The position numbers and the translations under genes are program-made. The notes below the pieces were generated by a model that had not been told where the DNA came from, did no database searches, and saw only the letters and a list, made by a program, of their open reading frames with translations. Positions 1-5,716 of a stretch of 13,820 nt of DNA are shown piece by piece (position 1 is the first letter of the stretch; every line of letters starts with the position of its first letter). Origin of the DNA: Candidatus Gottesmanbacteria bacterium (lineage in GTDB: Bacteria > Patescibacteriota > Microgenomatia > UBA10105 > UBA927); the NCBI GenBank assembly GCA_016218185.1, contig JACREP010000011.1, positions 1 to 13,820 of the forward strand. The letters are read 5' to 3'.

Positions 1-336
1 TGGGAGGAGCCGTTTGGTCTTGTGATGATCGAGGCCATGGCGTGCGGGACGCCGGTGATTGCATATAACCGGGGGAGTGTGGCCGAGATTGTGAAAGACG
101 GGGTGACGGGGTTTATTATCGAGGACGACAATACTACCAATACTACAAATACTGCCAATAAGCCAATAAGCCAATGGGTAATTAAAAAGAAAGGCATTGA
201 GGGATTAGTGGAGGCGGTCAAACGGATCGGCGAGATTGATCGGGCCGCTTGCCGCAAACATGTGGAAGAACATTTTACGGTAGAGAAGATGGTGGAAGGG
301 TATGAGCAGGTGTATAACAAACTATTACACCTTTAA
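1..336 (+). CDS. GT4-type glycosyltransferase, C-terminal part
   Basis: Only the C-terminal 111 codons are present; the frame is open from base 1 and the gene starts upstream of the window. The encoded WEEPFGLVMIEAMACGTPVI segment is the nucleotide-sugar binding E-x7-E signature of retaining GT-B glycosyltransferases of family GT4, followed by the usual GSVAEIVKDGVTGF stretch. It transfers a sugar from a nucleotide-sugar donor; the acceptor cannot be told. It sits 65 bp before glgA in the same direction, so a role in polysaccharide or glycogen metabolism is plausible but inferred. After VTGFIIEDD the protein has an Asn/Thr-rich insertion (NTTNTTNTANKPISQ) encoded by a tandem repeat, which normal GT4 proteins lack. 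The stop codon (334-336) lies inside the palindromic repeat that follows. Confidence 0.85.
   Translation, partial: WEEPFGLVMIEAMACGTPVIAYNRGSVAEIVKDGVTGFIIEDDNTTNTTNTANKPISQWVIKKKGIEGLVEAVKRIGEIDRAACRKHVEEHFTVEKMVEGYEQVYNKLLHL
131..174 (+). repeat. Tandem repeat inside the glycosyltransferase gene
   Basis: Degenerate 9-nt units (AATACTACC, AATACTACA, AATACTGCC) run into 8-nt units (AATAAGCC twice, then AATGGG). They keep the reading frame and add a low-complexity Asn/Thr/Lys linker to the protein. Such short tandem tracts can change copy number by slippage. Confidence 0.75.
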
Positions 337-391
337 AGGTGAGACCTTGTAAACATAGTATTTGAGGCTGACCTTTAAAGGTCTCACCTTG
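331..391. repeat. Long-form AAGGT-NNN-ACCTT palindromic repeat, copy 1
   Basis: Two 13-nt units, AAGGTGAGACCTT (336-348) and AAGGTCTCACCTT (378-390), are exact reverse complements separated by 29 nt. Each is preceded by the same ACCTTTAAAGGT palindrome (one base differs at the left edge). The element overlaps the stop codon of the upstream glycosyltransferase and ends 11 nt before glgA. No T-run follows, so it does not look like a standard intrinsic terminator. The same arrangement recurs at 7909-7969 with a different central triplet. Confidence 0.85.
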
Positions 392-401
392 CAATTCTGT
401 T

Positions 402-1829
402 ATGCGGGTATTATTTGTCACCAGCGAGTGCGCGGGGCTTTTCAAACAAGGCGGGTTGGGAGACGTGTCCTACGCGTTGCCGGTGGCCCTTCGCACGCTC
501 GGTGTCCACATGGCCGTTGCCCTGCCGTATTATGAAAAAATTAAAGCACCGCATGTGGCGTGCGTGGGCCAGCTGGCGGTGGATTTTGACCGCCGGCGGG
601 AGCTTATTTTCGTTTTCAAAACGAGTTTGCCGGGAAGCACCATCCCCGTGTACCTTTTCCGCCACCCATTGTTTAACCACTATAAAACCGCCAACATGGC
701 AGAAGCGTTTGCCTTTTTTTCCAAAGCCGTCGCGCAATTTTACCTGTATGCCAATCCGCTCTTGGGCGGGCCGTACGATATCGTGCATTGTCAGGATTGG
801 CACACGGCCTTAGTCCCCATGCTTATCGGTGAGGAGCGCAAGGTCGGGAAAAAAGTTGGTACCCTCGCGTCCGCCCAGGTGCGGACCGTTTTTACCATCC
901 ACAACCATCTGTATAAAGGAGAAACCGGGGTCATGACCATCCTGAAGTTAGGGCTTCCCCGAAGCCTTTTTCATGTGTATGAGACGAGCTTGGGCAGTGC
1001 CATAAAACTCATGCGGGAGGCGTTGGAATATGCTGACCAAATTACCACCGTGTCGCCCACGTATGCCCGCGAGCTTATCACGCATGAGCACGGAGATGAG
1101 ATAAACGCGGTCATGAAACGCCGGGCAAATAACGTCGTGGGAATCCTCAACGGGATAGACCAGCACCGGTGGAATCCACGGACGGACGCGAGCCTGGTGC
1201 ATACGTATGATAAGGGCAGCGTGAAATCCGGAAAATCGAGCAATAAGCATGCGCTCCGCACCTCGTTTCGCCTGCCGGAAAGTTCCGGGCCGCTGTTTGG
1301 GTTTGTCGGCCGCCTGGAATTCCGTCAAAAGGGATTAGACCTGATCATGAAAGCCGTGGAGACTCTCGCGACGCAAAATTTTCAATTGTTTCTTTTGGGT
1401 GAAGGATCTGCCAAAAGTCAGTTGAAATTGGCGGAATTTGCCAAGCGCCACGGCAATGTCCGTTTTGTCCATACGTTTGATGAACGCTTGGCGCGACGGG
1501 TGTATGCGGCTGCGGATGTGATCCTTGTTCCTTCAAAATTTGAGCCCTGCGGACTGATCCAAATGATTGCCCAACGGTACGGTGCGCTTCCTTTGGTACG
1601 GAAAACCGGAGGATTGGCAGATAGCGTGACGGACGGCAAGACGGGGTTTGTATTTGAAACATACCGGGCCGGGGCACTTGCCCAAAAAATGCACCATGCG
1701 ATTGCGCTGTATTTGACGAAGCCGGAAACATGGCAGCGGATGATGGCTTTGGCCATGCGGCAGGACTTTTCGTGGGACAAAAGCGCGAAGGAGTATCGCA
1801 ATCTCTATCGCAAACTCCTTACTCCGTGA
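402..1829 (+). CDS. glgA: Glycogen/starch synthase (GT5)
   Basis: A 475-residue protein, the usual length for bacterial glycogen synthase, which extends alpha-1,4-glucan chains from ADP-glucose (or UDP-glucose) in the cytoplasm. The N-terminus holds the KxGGLGDV sugar-nucleotide motif (FKQGGLGDVSYALP, residues 15-28). The middle contains HCQDWHTAL and TVFTIHNHLYKGE, and the C-terminal Rossmann domain ends with the hallmark PSKFEPCGL and VRKTGGLADSV. The start at 402 places the N-terminal beta strand MRVLFVTSE where the family begins; no Shine-Dalgarno is visible. It lies between a GT4 gene and a four-helix-bundle-like gene on the same strand. The TGA stop shows UGA is not recoded. No glgB, glgC or phosphorylase is in the window, so the donor and the rest of the pathway are unknown. 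Confidence 0.95.
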   Translation: MRVLFVTSECAGLFKQGGLGDVSYALPVALRTLGVHMAVALPYYEKIKAPHVACVGQLAVDFDRRRELIFVFKTSLPGSTIPVYLFRHPLFNHYKTANMAEAFAFFSKAVAQFYLYANPLLGGPYDIVHCQDWHTALVPMLIGEERKVGKKVGTLASAQVRTVFTIHNHLYKGETGVMTILKLGLPRSLFHVYETSLGSAIKLMREALEYADQITTVSPTYARELITHEHGDEINAVMKRRANNVVGILNGIDQHRWNPRTDASLVHTYDKGSVKSGKSSNKHALRTSFRLPESSGPLFGFVGRLEFRQKGLDLIMKAVETLATQNFQLFLLGEGSAKSQLKLAEFAKRHGNVRFVHTFDERLARRVYAAADVILVPSKFEPCGLIQMIAQRYGALPLVRKTGGLADSVTDGKTGFVFETYRAGALAQKMHHAIALYLTKPETWQRMMALAMRQDFSWDKSAKEYRNLYRKLLTP

Positions 1830-1835
1830 TATAAT
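1827..1835 (+). promoter_or_regulatory. Extended -10 promoter motif before the four-helix-bundle gene
   Basis: TGATATAAT matches the extended -10 consensus TGnTATAAT exactly. The TGA is also the glgA stop codon. The ATG follows 6 nt after the hexamer, so transcription would begin at or next to the start codon and give a leaderless mRNA. No convincing -35 box is seen. Confidence 0.5.
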
Positions 1836-1841
1836 CTCTCC

Positions 1842-2159
1842 ATGTCCTTTCACGACGATAAACTCTGGCAGGAAGCGTACATGGCGGCTTTGGATCTTTT
1901 AGAGGCTACCGATGGCCAGCCGGGTGACCTTATCGATCAGGTTCGCAAACATGCTCTCATGGTGGTGACCGAAGTGGCGCAAGCCGTGGCCAACCGTGAC
2001 CGGAAGTTCCGCGATATCAAGCTCCGGGGCGTGGTCAATATGATCGTGGCACTGCGGAGTCTTCTGTCTCTTCTGTGGGCGCGCGAGGCGCTTGCCGATG
2101 AAGCCTTCGGCAAACTGGATAGTGCCTACGAAGCACTCTCGGGTAAACTCCCGCGGTAA
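1842..2159 (+). CDS. Small alpha-helical protein, possible four-helix-bundle (S23/IVP-like) family
   Basis: 105 residues, predicted almost entirely helical. The pattern resembles the four helix bundle / 23S rRNA intervening-sequence protein family: an opening DKLWQEAYMAALDLLEAT like the family's W-x-A-h-x-L-a-x-x-h helix, a second helix (LIDQVRKHALMVVTEVAQAV), a third (KLRGVVNMIVALRSLLSLL) and a fourth (EAFGKLDSAYEAL). In other lineages such proteins occur inside rRNA intervening sequences or free-standing; the function is not settled. The match is by pattern only and could be wrong. The start at 1842 is 12 nt after the glgA stop, directly behind a good extended -10 box. There is no signal peptide or catalytic motif. 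Confidence 0.6.
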   Translation: MSFHDDKLWQEAYMAALDLLEATDGQPGDLIDQVRKHALMVVTEVAQAVANRDRKFRDIKLRGVVNMIVALRSLLSLLWAREALADEAFGKLDSAYEALSGKLPR

Positions 2160-2163
2160 CGGT

Positions 2164-2190
2164 GCGGGTCCCACCACCCGTTGTTCCGTC
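2164..2190. other. Small GC-rich hairpin after the four-helix-bundle gene
   Basis: GCGGGT and ACCCG(T) pair around the CCCACC loop, just behind the stop codon at 2157-2159. The short stem and lack of a T-run make it at best a weak transcription end. Confidence 0.3.
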
Positions 2191-2207
2191 GAAGGCCGTT
2201 AGGGAGC

Positions 2208-2327
2208 CCCGCCTGAGGTCGCCAACGAAAATTTAGATCCGTCTTCAGAGAAATTGGTCTCAACGTCTTCTGACTCACCAACACCGCCGAGTGAAGCCGG
2301 ACAAAATTTTGTTGGCTCCCCGGCGGG
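2208..2327. repeat. 120-bp MITE-like repeat, copy 1
   Basis: First of three same-orientation copies of exactly 120 bp (others at 11761 and 12514). The ends are imperfect inverted repeats: the left end reads CCCGCC..GCCAAC.AAAATTT and the right end, reverse-complemented, reads CCCGCC..GCCAAC.AAAATTTT, followed on both sides by a TCCG(t/g)CTTCA-like stretch. The interior contains GAGAAATTGGTCTCAACGTC. It lies in the gene-free stretch 2160-2591 before rpiB. Confidence 0.85.
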
Positions 2328-2448
2328 ACTTCCCGCTCCTTCTCAGTTACGCTCTCCCCACTCTCGTCATCCGTCGTGCCAATATCCCCGCGCACGTCGC
2401 TTTTCTCTCTTGATTGATACGGCGTTGTCCGTTACGATGGCTATGAGC

Positions 2449-2595
2449 ATGAAAATTTTCATCGGCGCCGACCCCAGTAGAACGCTCGCCGTTCGCGAGG
2501 GCTACCCCACTACTAGAGCGAAGCTCAGTACGGGGCAGGCTGTCCTCGCCTCACGGTGTCGCGTCTACGGGGCAAGTCACCTCAACTGTTTATGA
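2449..2595 (+). pseudogene. Remnant of a duplicated rpiB start
   Basis: An ATG at 2449 begins MKIFIGADP, nearly the same as the start of the intact rpiB 143 nt downstream (MKVYIGADH). At the DNA level 18 of the first 25 bases agree, and the differences are synonymous or conservative (I/V, F/Y). After codon 8 the match ends and a palindromic element begins; the frame then runs on without recognisable protein sequence to a TGA overlapping the true rpiB start (ATGA). The best reading is a decayed second copy of the rpiB 5' end. A chance match to the short RpiB motif is possible but less likely given the position. Confidence 0.6.
2472..2573. repeat. Imperfect palindromic element between the rpiB remnant and rpiB
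   Basis: The left end (CCCCAGTAGAACGC) and the reverse complement of the right end (CCCCGTAGACGC) match with small gaps, and the similarity continues inward (ACCGTGAGGCGAGG against GCCGTTCGCGAGG). It begins where the rpiB-like sequence at 2449 stops. Its right half resembles the right half of the palindrome at 12685-12760 (CTCACGGTG.CG....ACGGGGC in both), so the two probably belong to one family. Confidence 0.55.
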
Positions 2596-3095
2596 AAGTA
2601 TATATTGGAGCAGACCACAGAGGTTATCTATTGAAAGAGGCACTCAGGCCGTGGCTTATCACCTTAGGTCACGAGGTAGTCGACTGCGGCAACACGAAGC
2701 TTGACCCTGAAGATGATTTTCCGGATTTTAGTTTTGCCGTGGCGGACGCGGTGGCGAAAGCTGTGAGCTCAAGGCCCGCCCTTGAGCGTGGAGCGGCTGG
2801 CATTGTGATTTGCGGCTCCGGCGGCGGCGTGACGATTGCAGCTAATAAAGTTGCCGGAATCCGGGCGGTTTTTGCCAGGACGCCTGACGAAGCAGTGAGT
2901 AACCGGCAGCACAACGATATCAACGTGCTGGCTCTGGCCGCAGACCGCACGGGCGAAGAGGGGGCGAAGACCATCATAACGGCATTTTTGACAACTTCAT
3001 TTTTGGGGGAAGAGAAATATGTGCGCAGGATTAAGAAAATACAGGAATTCGAGTTGTCATCGCGATCCGCCAGCTGGCGGAGTGGCGATCTCTAA
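2592..3095 (+). CDS. rpiB: Ribose-5-phosphate isomerase B
   Basis: Interconverts ribose 5-phosphate and ribulose 5-phosphate, linking Rpe to transketolase. The 167-residue product shows the RpiB landmarks: MKVYIGADHRGYLLKE at the start, GIVICGSGGGVTIAANK with the catalytic cysteine at about residue 74, the SNRQHNDINVLAL motif, and a C-terminal FLGEEKYVRRIKKI helix. The family is usually about 140-150 residues. Two repeat insertions account for the excess: a 21-bp palindrome (2767-2787) gives SSRPALE just before the catalytic segment, and the C-terminal LSSRSASWRSGDL is encoded by a repeat that supplies the stop codon. The ATG at 2592 is chosen because it starts exactly at the conserved strand; upstream in-frame codons encode no family sequence. 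No Shine-Dalgarno is visible. rpe follows 51 bp later. Confidence 0.93.
   Translation: MKVYIGADHRGYLLKEALRPWLITLGHEVVDCGNTKLDPEDDFPDFSFAVADAVAKAVSSRPALERGAAGIVICGSGGGVTIAANKVAGIRAVFARTPDEAVSNRQHNDINVLALAADRTGEEGAKTIITAFLTTSFLGEEKYVRRIKKIQEFELSSRSASWRSGDL
2767..2787. repeat. 21-bp palindrome inserted in rpiB
   Basis: GCTCAAGG and CCTTGAGC pair perfectly around CCCGC. The reverse complement shares 18 consecutive bases (CAAGGGCGGGCCTTGAGC) with a site in transketolase at 7727-7744. At seven codons it preserves the rpiB frame and lies just before the catalytic cysteine segment. Confidence 0.75.
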
Positions 3096-3136
3096 AATAC
3101 CGAGATTGCTTCGTCACTTCGTTTCTCGCAATGACA
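3055..3136. repeat. TGTCATTGCGAG palindromic repeat, copy A
   Basis: Bounded by TGTCATCGCGA and its inverted partner CTCGCAATGACA, with GAGATTGCTTCG inside. It carries a nested perfect palindrome CCGCCAGCTGGCGG (3067-3080). It overlaps the rpiB 3' end, giving the protein's last residues and stop, and fills most of the rpiB-rpe gap. Other copies lie at 6144, 10395 and 13193. Elements with this outer sequence are common in many bacterial genomes. Confidence 0.85.
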
Positions 3137-3146
3137 TGGTACAACT

Positions 3147-3785
3147 ATGATCGACATCATCCCCGGTATCCTTGAGAAAGATTTTGCGGAAATCGAGCGC
3201 CGTATCGCGCTCGTGGCGCCTTACGTGTCGTGGGTGCAGATCGATGTGGCGGACAATACGCTCGTGCCCAACGAGACGTTTTTGGACTTTGGCAAATTTG
3301 CCAAATTAGTCCAATTAGACAAAAATCCCTCACTGGAGGCACACCTGATGGTTGCGGAGCCGGAGAAATATATCCGGCCGTTGGCAGACGCGGGATTTAA
3401 GCGGCTGATTGCCCACGTAGAAGCGCATGATCCGCGCAGGTTTTTAGACGGGGCTAAGTATGAGAGCGTGGAGGTAGGGCTGGCTATCGACGGCCCGACG
3501 GACATTGAACAGATCGAACCATTTCTTGAGGAAATTGACGTGGTGTTGGTGATGACGATTGAGGCGGGCTTTTCCGGCCAGGCGCTCATGCCGGAGACCA
3601 TCGACAAAATCAAAAAAATCCATGAAAACTTTCCGGATTTGGCTGTAGAAGTGGACGGCGGCATCAACGATAAAACTGCCAAGCTCGTCCGCGATGCCGG
3701 CGCCACGCGCCTCGTTTCTACCAGCTACCTCTTTAAGGACCCCGCGGCCATCGCGCAGGCCATAGAGCGCCTCAAAGACGCCTAA
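3147..3785 (+). CDS. rpe: Ribulose-phosphate 3-epimerase family protein
   Basis: Interconverts ribulose 5-phosphate and xylulose 5-phosphate in the non-oxidative pentose phosphate pathway. The 212-residue TIM barrel shows LEAHLMV (His66), VLVMTIEAGFSGQ, VEVDGGI (the conserved Asp) and a C-terminal phosphate-binding VSTSYLF. One expected metal ligand is changed: the family's HxD (His35/Asp37 in E. coli) is Q31-I-D33. The other His and Asp ligands are kept. This may be a lineage feature or a sign of altered activity. A 33-nt palindrome lies in the gene at 3282-3314, in the segment before LEAHLMV. The 3' end of rpe is repeated downstream at 4932-4957 and, less well, at 5305-5323. No Shine-Dalgarno is visible before 3147, and tkt follows only after a three-gene insertion. 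Confidence 0.9.
   Translation: MIDIIPGILEKDFAEIERRIALVAPYVSWVQIDVADNTLVPNETFLDFGKFAKLVQLDKNPSLEAHLMVAEPEKYIRPLADAGFKRLIAHVEAHDPRRFLDGAKYESVEVGLAIDGPTDIEQIEPFLEEIDVVLVMTIEAGFSGQALMPETIDKIKKIHENFPDLAVEVDGGINDKTAKLVRDAGATRLVSTSYLFKDPAAIAQAIERLKDA
3282..3314. repeat. 33-nt palindrome inside rpe
   Basis: A perfect 18-bp palindrome (TTTGGCAAATTTGCCAAA, 3288-3305) is extended by TTGGAC on the left and its complement GTCCAA on the right, with a 3-nt asymmetry. It is 11 codons long and encodes LDFGKFAKLVQ. It could be an old in-frame insertion in a loop, or a coincidence of coding sequence. Confidence 0.55.
3759..3784 (+). repeat. rpe 3'-end direct repeat, copy 1
   Basis: The last coding bases of rpe, including GAGCGCCTCAAAGACGCCTA (3765-3784), recur exactly at 4938-4957. 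With the preceding six bases, copies 1 and 2 agree at 24 of 26 positions. The two copies bracket the methyltransferase gene. Confidence 0.8.
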
Positions 3786-3888
3786 ACCAACGGACACCTC
3801 GTTCCAGCCTCCAATTTAGCTAACTTAACATGCACGTGCATGTCTACTTAGCTAATAATAAAAAAAGGATTCCAGGGCTTGCTCATCC

Positions 3889-3894
3889 TATAAT
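3889..3894 (+). promoter_or_regulatory. TATAAT -10 motif before the methyltransferase
   Basis: A perfect TATAAT sits 19 nt before the ATG at 3914. No good -35 box is seen at the normal distance. If real, transcription begins around 3901, downstream of the ATG at 3830, which favours the 3914 start. Confidence 0.4.
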
Positions 3895-3913
3895 AATAGA
3901 GTGTACTTCCTTT

Positions 3914-4921
3914 ATGGCTGCAGAATTACCCACGTTTACTCCCGCTGGCGCAGAAGCCTATGCAGGATTTGCAAAGTTTTCCGGCGGCTACCGGGCCTCG
4001 ATCCAGGCGATGCTGGAGTTGGGTATCAAGCCAGCGCTGCGGTGTCTCCCCCAAGGAGAAAGCGTAAAAATTTTGGAGGTCGGTGCAGGACAGGGGAAAT
4101 CCGCATGGGCCATAGACACCGCACTCAGGAGCCAGGATAACCTGCCGGATATCCGAATTTTCAGAACCGAGCCCGACGAAAAGAAAACCATTGCAGAAGG
4201 AAGAGCCGCGTTTTTTTCAGGAAGTGACACAGAACTTCTTCTGCCAGAAGTGGTTGCTCCTGCGGAAGTGCTGCCGGTAGCCGGTGAGTTCGTTCGCCTG
4301 GTCGTTGGCTCCCAGGTGCTGCATTGGATGAATGGGGAGCAGGCGAGGCGGTCTTTCCGTGAAGCGCATCGGGTGCTTAAAGACGGCGGGACACTGGTCC
4401 ATGCAACCAGCGGGATTATGAATCTCCTTTCATACAATGAACATCATTTTACCCGCCACCCGTTTGTGCTTTATCAATACTTGCCGCTATTGGAAGCAGC
4501 GCTTACCCGCAGAGGCTATTGGGATCGTGCGAAAGACGGAGTATTTGTGCCCTGGAACCCTCAGGCTAATCCCGTATATTATCGGTATACCCTCGCAGAC
4601 GTTCGGCAGTGGCTTCAAGACGCAGGCTTTCACCATATCAATATACGGATGTCCATGTTCCCGTGCGATACGAAGGAAATCGAGGCGCGGTTGAGCACAA
4701 ATTTTGCCGCGCTGGAAATGCATTTTTTCCAAAGTGAGCGCCTGAAGGCGATACCGAAAGAGGAAAAAATGGAGATGGCCAAAACGGCGTTTGAAGCGGC
4801 AAAAGCACAAGCACCGGATCTCTTTGCTTCCTTTGACCGGCAAAACCGGGAGGTGACGATCGGATCGGTTTTTGCCCGAACCTCCGGCGAGCCGGTGCCG
4901 GTGATTGTGGCGAGGAAGTGA
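3914..4921 (+). CDS. Class I SAM-dependent methyltransferase, substrate unknown
   Basis: 335 residues from the ATG at 3914. The glycine-rich SAM motif I, KILEVGAGQGKSAW (EVGAGQG at residues 55-61), is followed by VRLVVGSQVLHWMN, where the motif IV region is expected, and by AHRVLKDGGTLVHAT, the typical Methyltransf_11 strand after it. The C-terminal 150 residues are helical and have no recognised substrate domain. An upstream in-frame ATG (3830) would add 28 residues with no family resemblance, and a TATAAT box lies between the two, so 3914 is preferred. The gene stands alone between two exact 20-bp copies of the rpe 3' end, suggesting it entered as a unit. Small-molecule methylation is the likeliest role, but the substrate is not inferable. 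Confidence 0.8.
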   Translation: MAAELPTFTPAGAEAYAGFAKFSGGYRASIQAMLELGIKPALRCLPQGESVKILEVGAGQGKSAWAIDTALRSQDNLPDIRIFRTEPDEKKTIAEGRAAFFSGSDTELLLPEVVAPAEVLPVAGEFVRLVVGSQVLHWMNGEQARRSFREAHRVLKDGGTLVHATSGIMNLLSYNEHHFTRHPFVLYQYLPLLEAALTRRGYWDRAKDGVFVPWNPQANPVYYRYTLADVRQWLQDAGFHHINIRMSMFPCDTKEIEARLSTNFAALEMHFFQSERLKAIPKEEKMEMAKTAFEAAKAQAPDLFASFDRQNREVTIGSVFARTSGEPVPVIVARK

Positions 4922-4931
4922 AGGCTAACCT

Positions 4932-4957
4932 GCCCTCGAGCGCCTCAAAGACGCCTA
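4932..4957 (+). repeat. rpe 3'-end direct repeat, copy 2
   Basis: Non-coding copy of the last 26 bases of rpe (exact over 20), lying 10 bp after the methyltransferase stop and before the CopG-like gene promoter. It forms the right border of the methyltransferase unit and the left border of the CopG unit. Confidence 0.8.
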
Positions 4958-4973
4958 CCTCCATTTCGACTTA

Positions 4974-5002
4974 TTGACATTGTCTATGTTTTGTCATAGA
5001 AA
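4974..5002 (+). promoter_or_regulatory. Promoter and possible operator for the CopG-like gene
   Basis: A perfect -35 TTGACA (4974-4979) stands 17 bp before TAGAAA (4997-5002), a fair -10. Two nested inverted repeats overlap it: TGACA/TGTCA (4975-4979 with 4992-4996) and CTATG/CATAG (4984-4988 with 4995-4999). Ribbon-helix-helix antitoxins commonly repress their own promoter through such sites, so autoregulation is a reasonable inference. Confidence 0.5.
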
Positions 5003-5017
5003 AAGGAGGAAACATAT

Positions 5018-5293
5018 ATGAAACAAAATCCATTCAAAGATCTTGTCCTTGACCCTGAGGAACTGGAAATAAATGATGCAATCGAGTCAGGAAAGGTAAA
5101 GGCTGTTCCATTGTCTGCCCGCGAGAAACGGCGACTGAAACAAATTGCGGAATATACGCTGAATAAAACGCGCAATATTAACATCCGGTTGTCGGAGCGC
5201 ACATTGTTGAGGCTCAAGGCAAAAGCCATAGAAGAGGGTATCCCGTACCAGACCCTCGCCGGATCGATTATCCACAAGTATACGTCGATATAA
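5018..5293 (+). CDS. CopG/ribbon-helix-helix antitoxin-like protein
   Basis: 91 residues. The C-terminal half has the ribbon-helix-helix pattern: an NINIRLSERTLLRLKAKA strand-helix followed by EEGIPYQTLAGSIIHKY. The N-terminal half (LDPEELEINDAIESGKVKAVPL) is the acidic leader typical of CopG-family antitoxins annotated in bacteria (COG5304-like). Such proteins bind DNA as dimers and usually neutralise a RelE/BrnT-like toxin. Here no toxin gene is recognisable on either side, so this is an orphan antitoxin or the partner is unfamiliar. A strong Shine-Dalgarno (AAGGAGG, 5002-5008) fixes the start, in contrast to the SD-less housekeeping genes nearby. It lies between rpe-derived repeats at 4932 and 5305. 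Confidence 0.8.
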   Translation: MKQNPFKDLVLDPEELEINDAIESGKVKAVPLSAREKRRLKQIAEYTLNKTRNINIRLSERTLLRLKAKAIEEGIPYQTLAGSIIHKYTSI

Positions 5294-5304
5294 ATATGGC
5301 CAGC

Positions 5305-5323
5305 GCCCTAGAGTGCCTCAAGA
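5305..5323 (+). repeat. rpe 3'-end direct repeat, degenerate copy 3
   Basis: GCCCTAGAGTGCCTCAAGA resembles copy 2 (GCCCTCGAGCGCCTCAAAGA) with two substitutions and one missing A. It lies 11 bp after the CopG-like gene, so each of the two accessory genes is bracketed by copies. Confidence 0.6.
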
Positions 5324-5331
5324 TTTGACAC

Positions 5332-5337
5332 GGAGGA
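5332..5337 (+). promoter_or_regulatory. Shine-Dalgarno mismatched to the annotated start
   Basis: GGAGGA lies 16 nt before the ATG at 5354, too far for normal use. It is 7 nt before an in-frame ATT at 5345 (ATT AGT CAT ATG). Either ATT is used as a rare start, or a former ATG there has mutated. Confidence 0.4.
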
Positions 5338-5353
5338 GCATACTATTAGTCAT

Positions 5354-5716
5354 ATGTTTCGATTATATTTGGCCAGACATCAGGGAGCTGAAAGAGAAAG
5401 CGCTTTGGTGTCGGAGGAGGTGCTTAGGCCGTCGACGCACTGGGTAAAAGTTTTAGGGATGGTAGACGTACCTCCCGACATGAATCTTGAAGCAGGAGAA
5501 ACCTCACAACTGGAGGATTGTCCTGGCTCTAACGTCGAACTTAGTGAGATTGAACAAGACGTGACCGGAATTGTGAGAGGCGCTTGCAGTGTGTGTCACA
5601 AATCGTTTATACGAGAAGAGGAGGGATATCCATTTGAACCGATCCACGAGGGAGAAAGTCTTCTTTCCGAAGCACAATATGCTGCAGCAGTAAAAGCCGT
5701 TGAGTCCGCCTCTTGA
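5354..5716 (+). CDS. Unknown 120-residue protein
   Basis: Not recognised. The product is acidic, with a basic N-terminus (MFRLYLARHQGAERES), a Pro-rich middle, and one CxxC pair in GACSVCHKSFIREEEGYPFEP that could bind a metal together with other residues or a partner subunit. There is no signal peptide or membrane segment. It follows the CopG-like gene by 60 bp and lies 33 bp before tkt. It does not resemble RelE, BrnT, HicA or PIN toxins, so calling it the CopG partner would be a guess. Support as a gene: an open frame of 120 codons, an SD-like GGAGGA upstream, and no better frame in the interval. The start is uncertain (ATG 5354, or ATT 5345 at better SD spacing). Confidence 0.55.
   Translation: MFRLYLARHQGAERESALVSEEVLRPSTHWVKVLGMVDVPPDMNLEAGETSQLEDCPGSNVELSEIEQDVTGIVRGACSVCHKSFIREEEGYPFEPIHEGESLLSEAQYAAAVKAVESAS

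Noticed and set aside
411..1801. Several long antisense open frames inside glgA
   Set aside because: They are shadows of a well-supported gene on the other strand, a common effect of its GC-rich codons.
1827..1829. Alternative genetic code with UGA as glycine
   Set aside because: glgA ends normally at TGA at the expected family length, and conserved glycines elsewhere use GGN codons.
2254..2448. Open frame running from the 120-bp repeat towards the rpiB remnant
   Set aside because: It crosses repeat sequence with no protein-like composition; only the MKIFIGADP segment from 2449 is meaningful.
2556..2591. Earlier in-frame start for rpiB
   Set aside because: The codons lie in the palindromic element and the conserved MKVYIGADH begins at 2592.
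5354..5716. Toxin partner of the CopG-like antitoxin
   Set aside because: It shows no RelE, BrnT, HicA or PIN pattern, and a repeat copy lies between the two genes; left as unknown.
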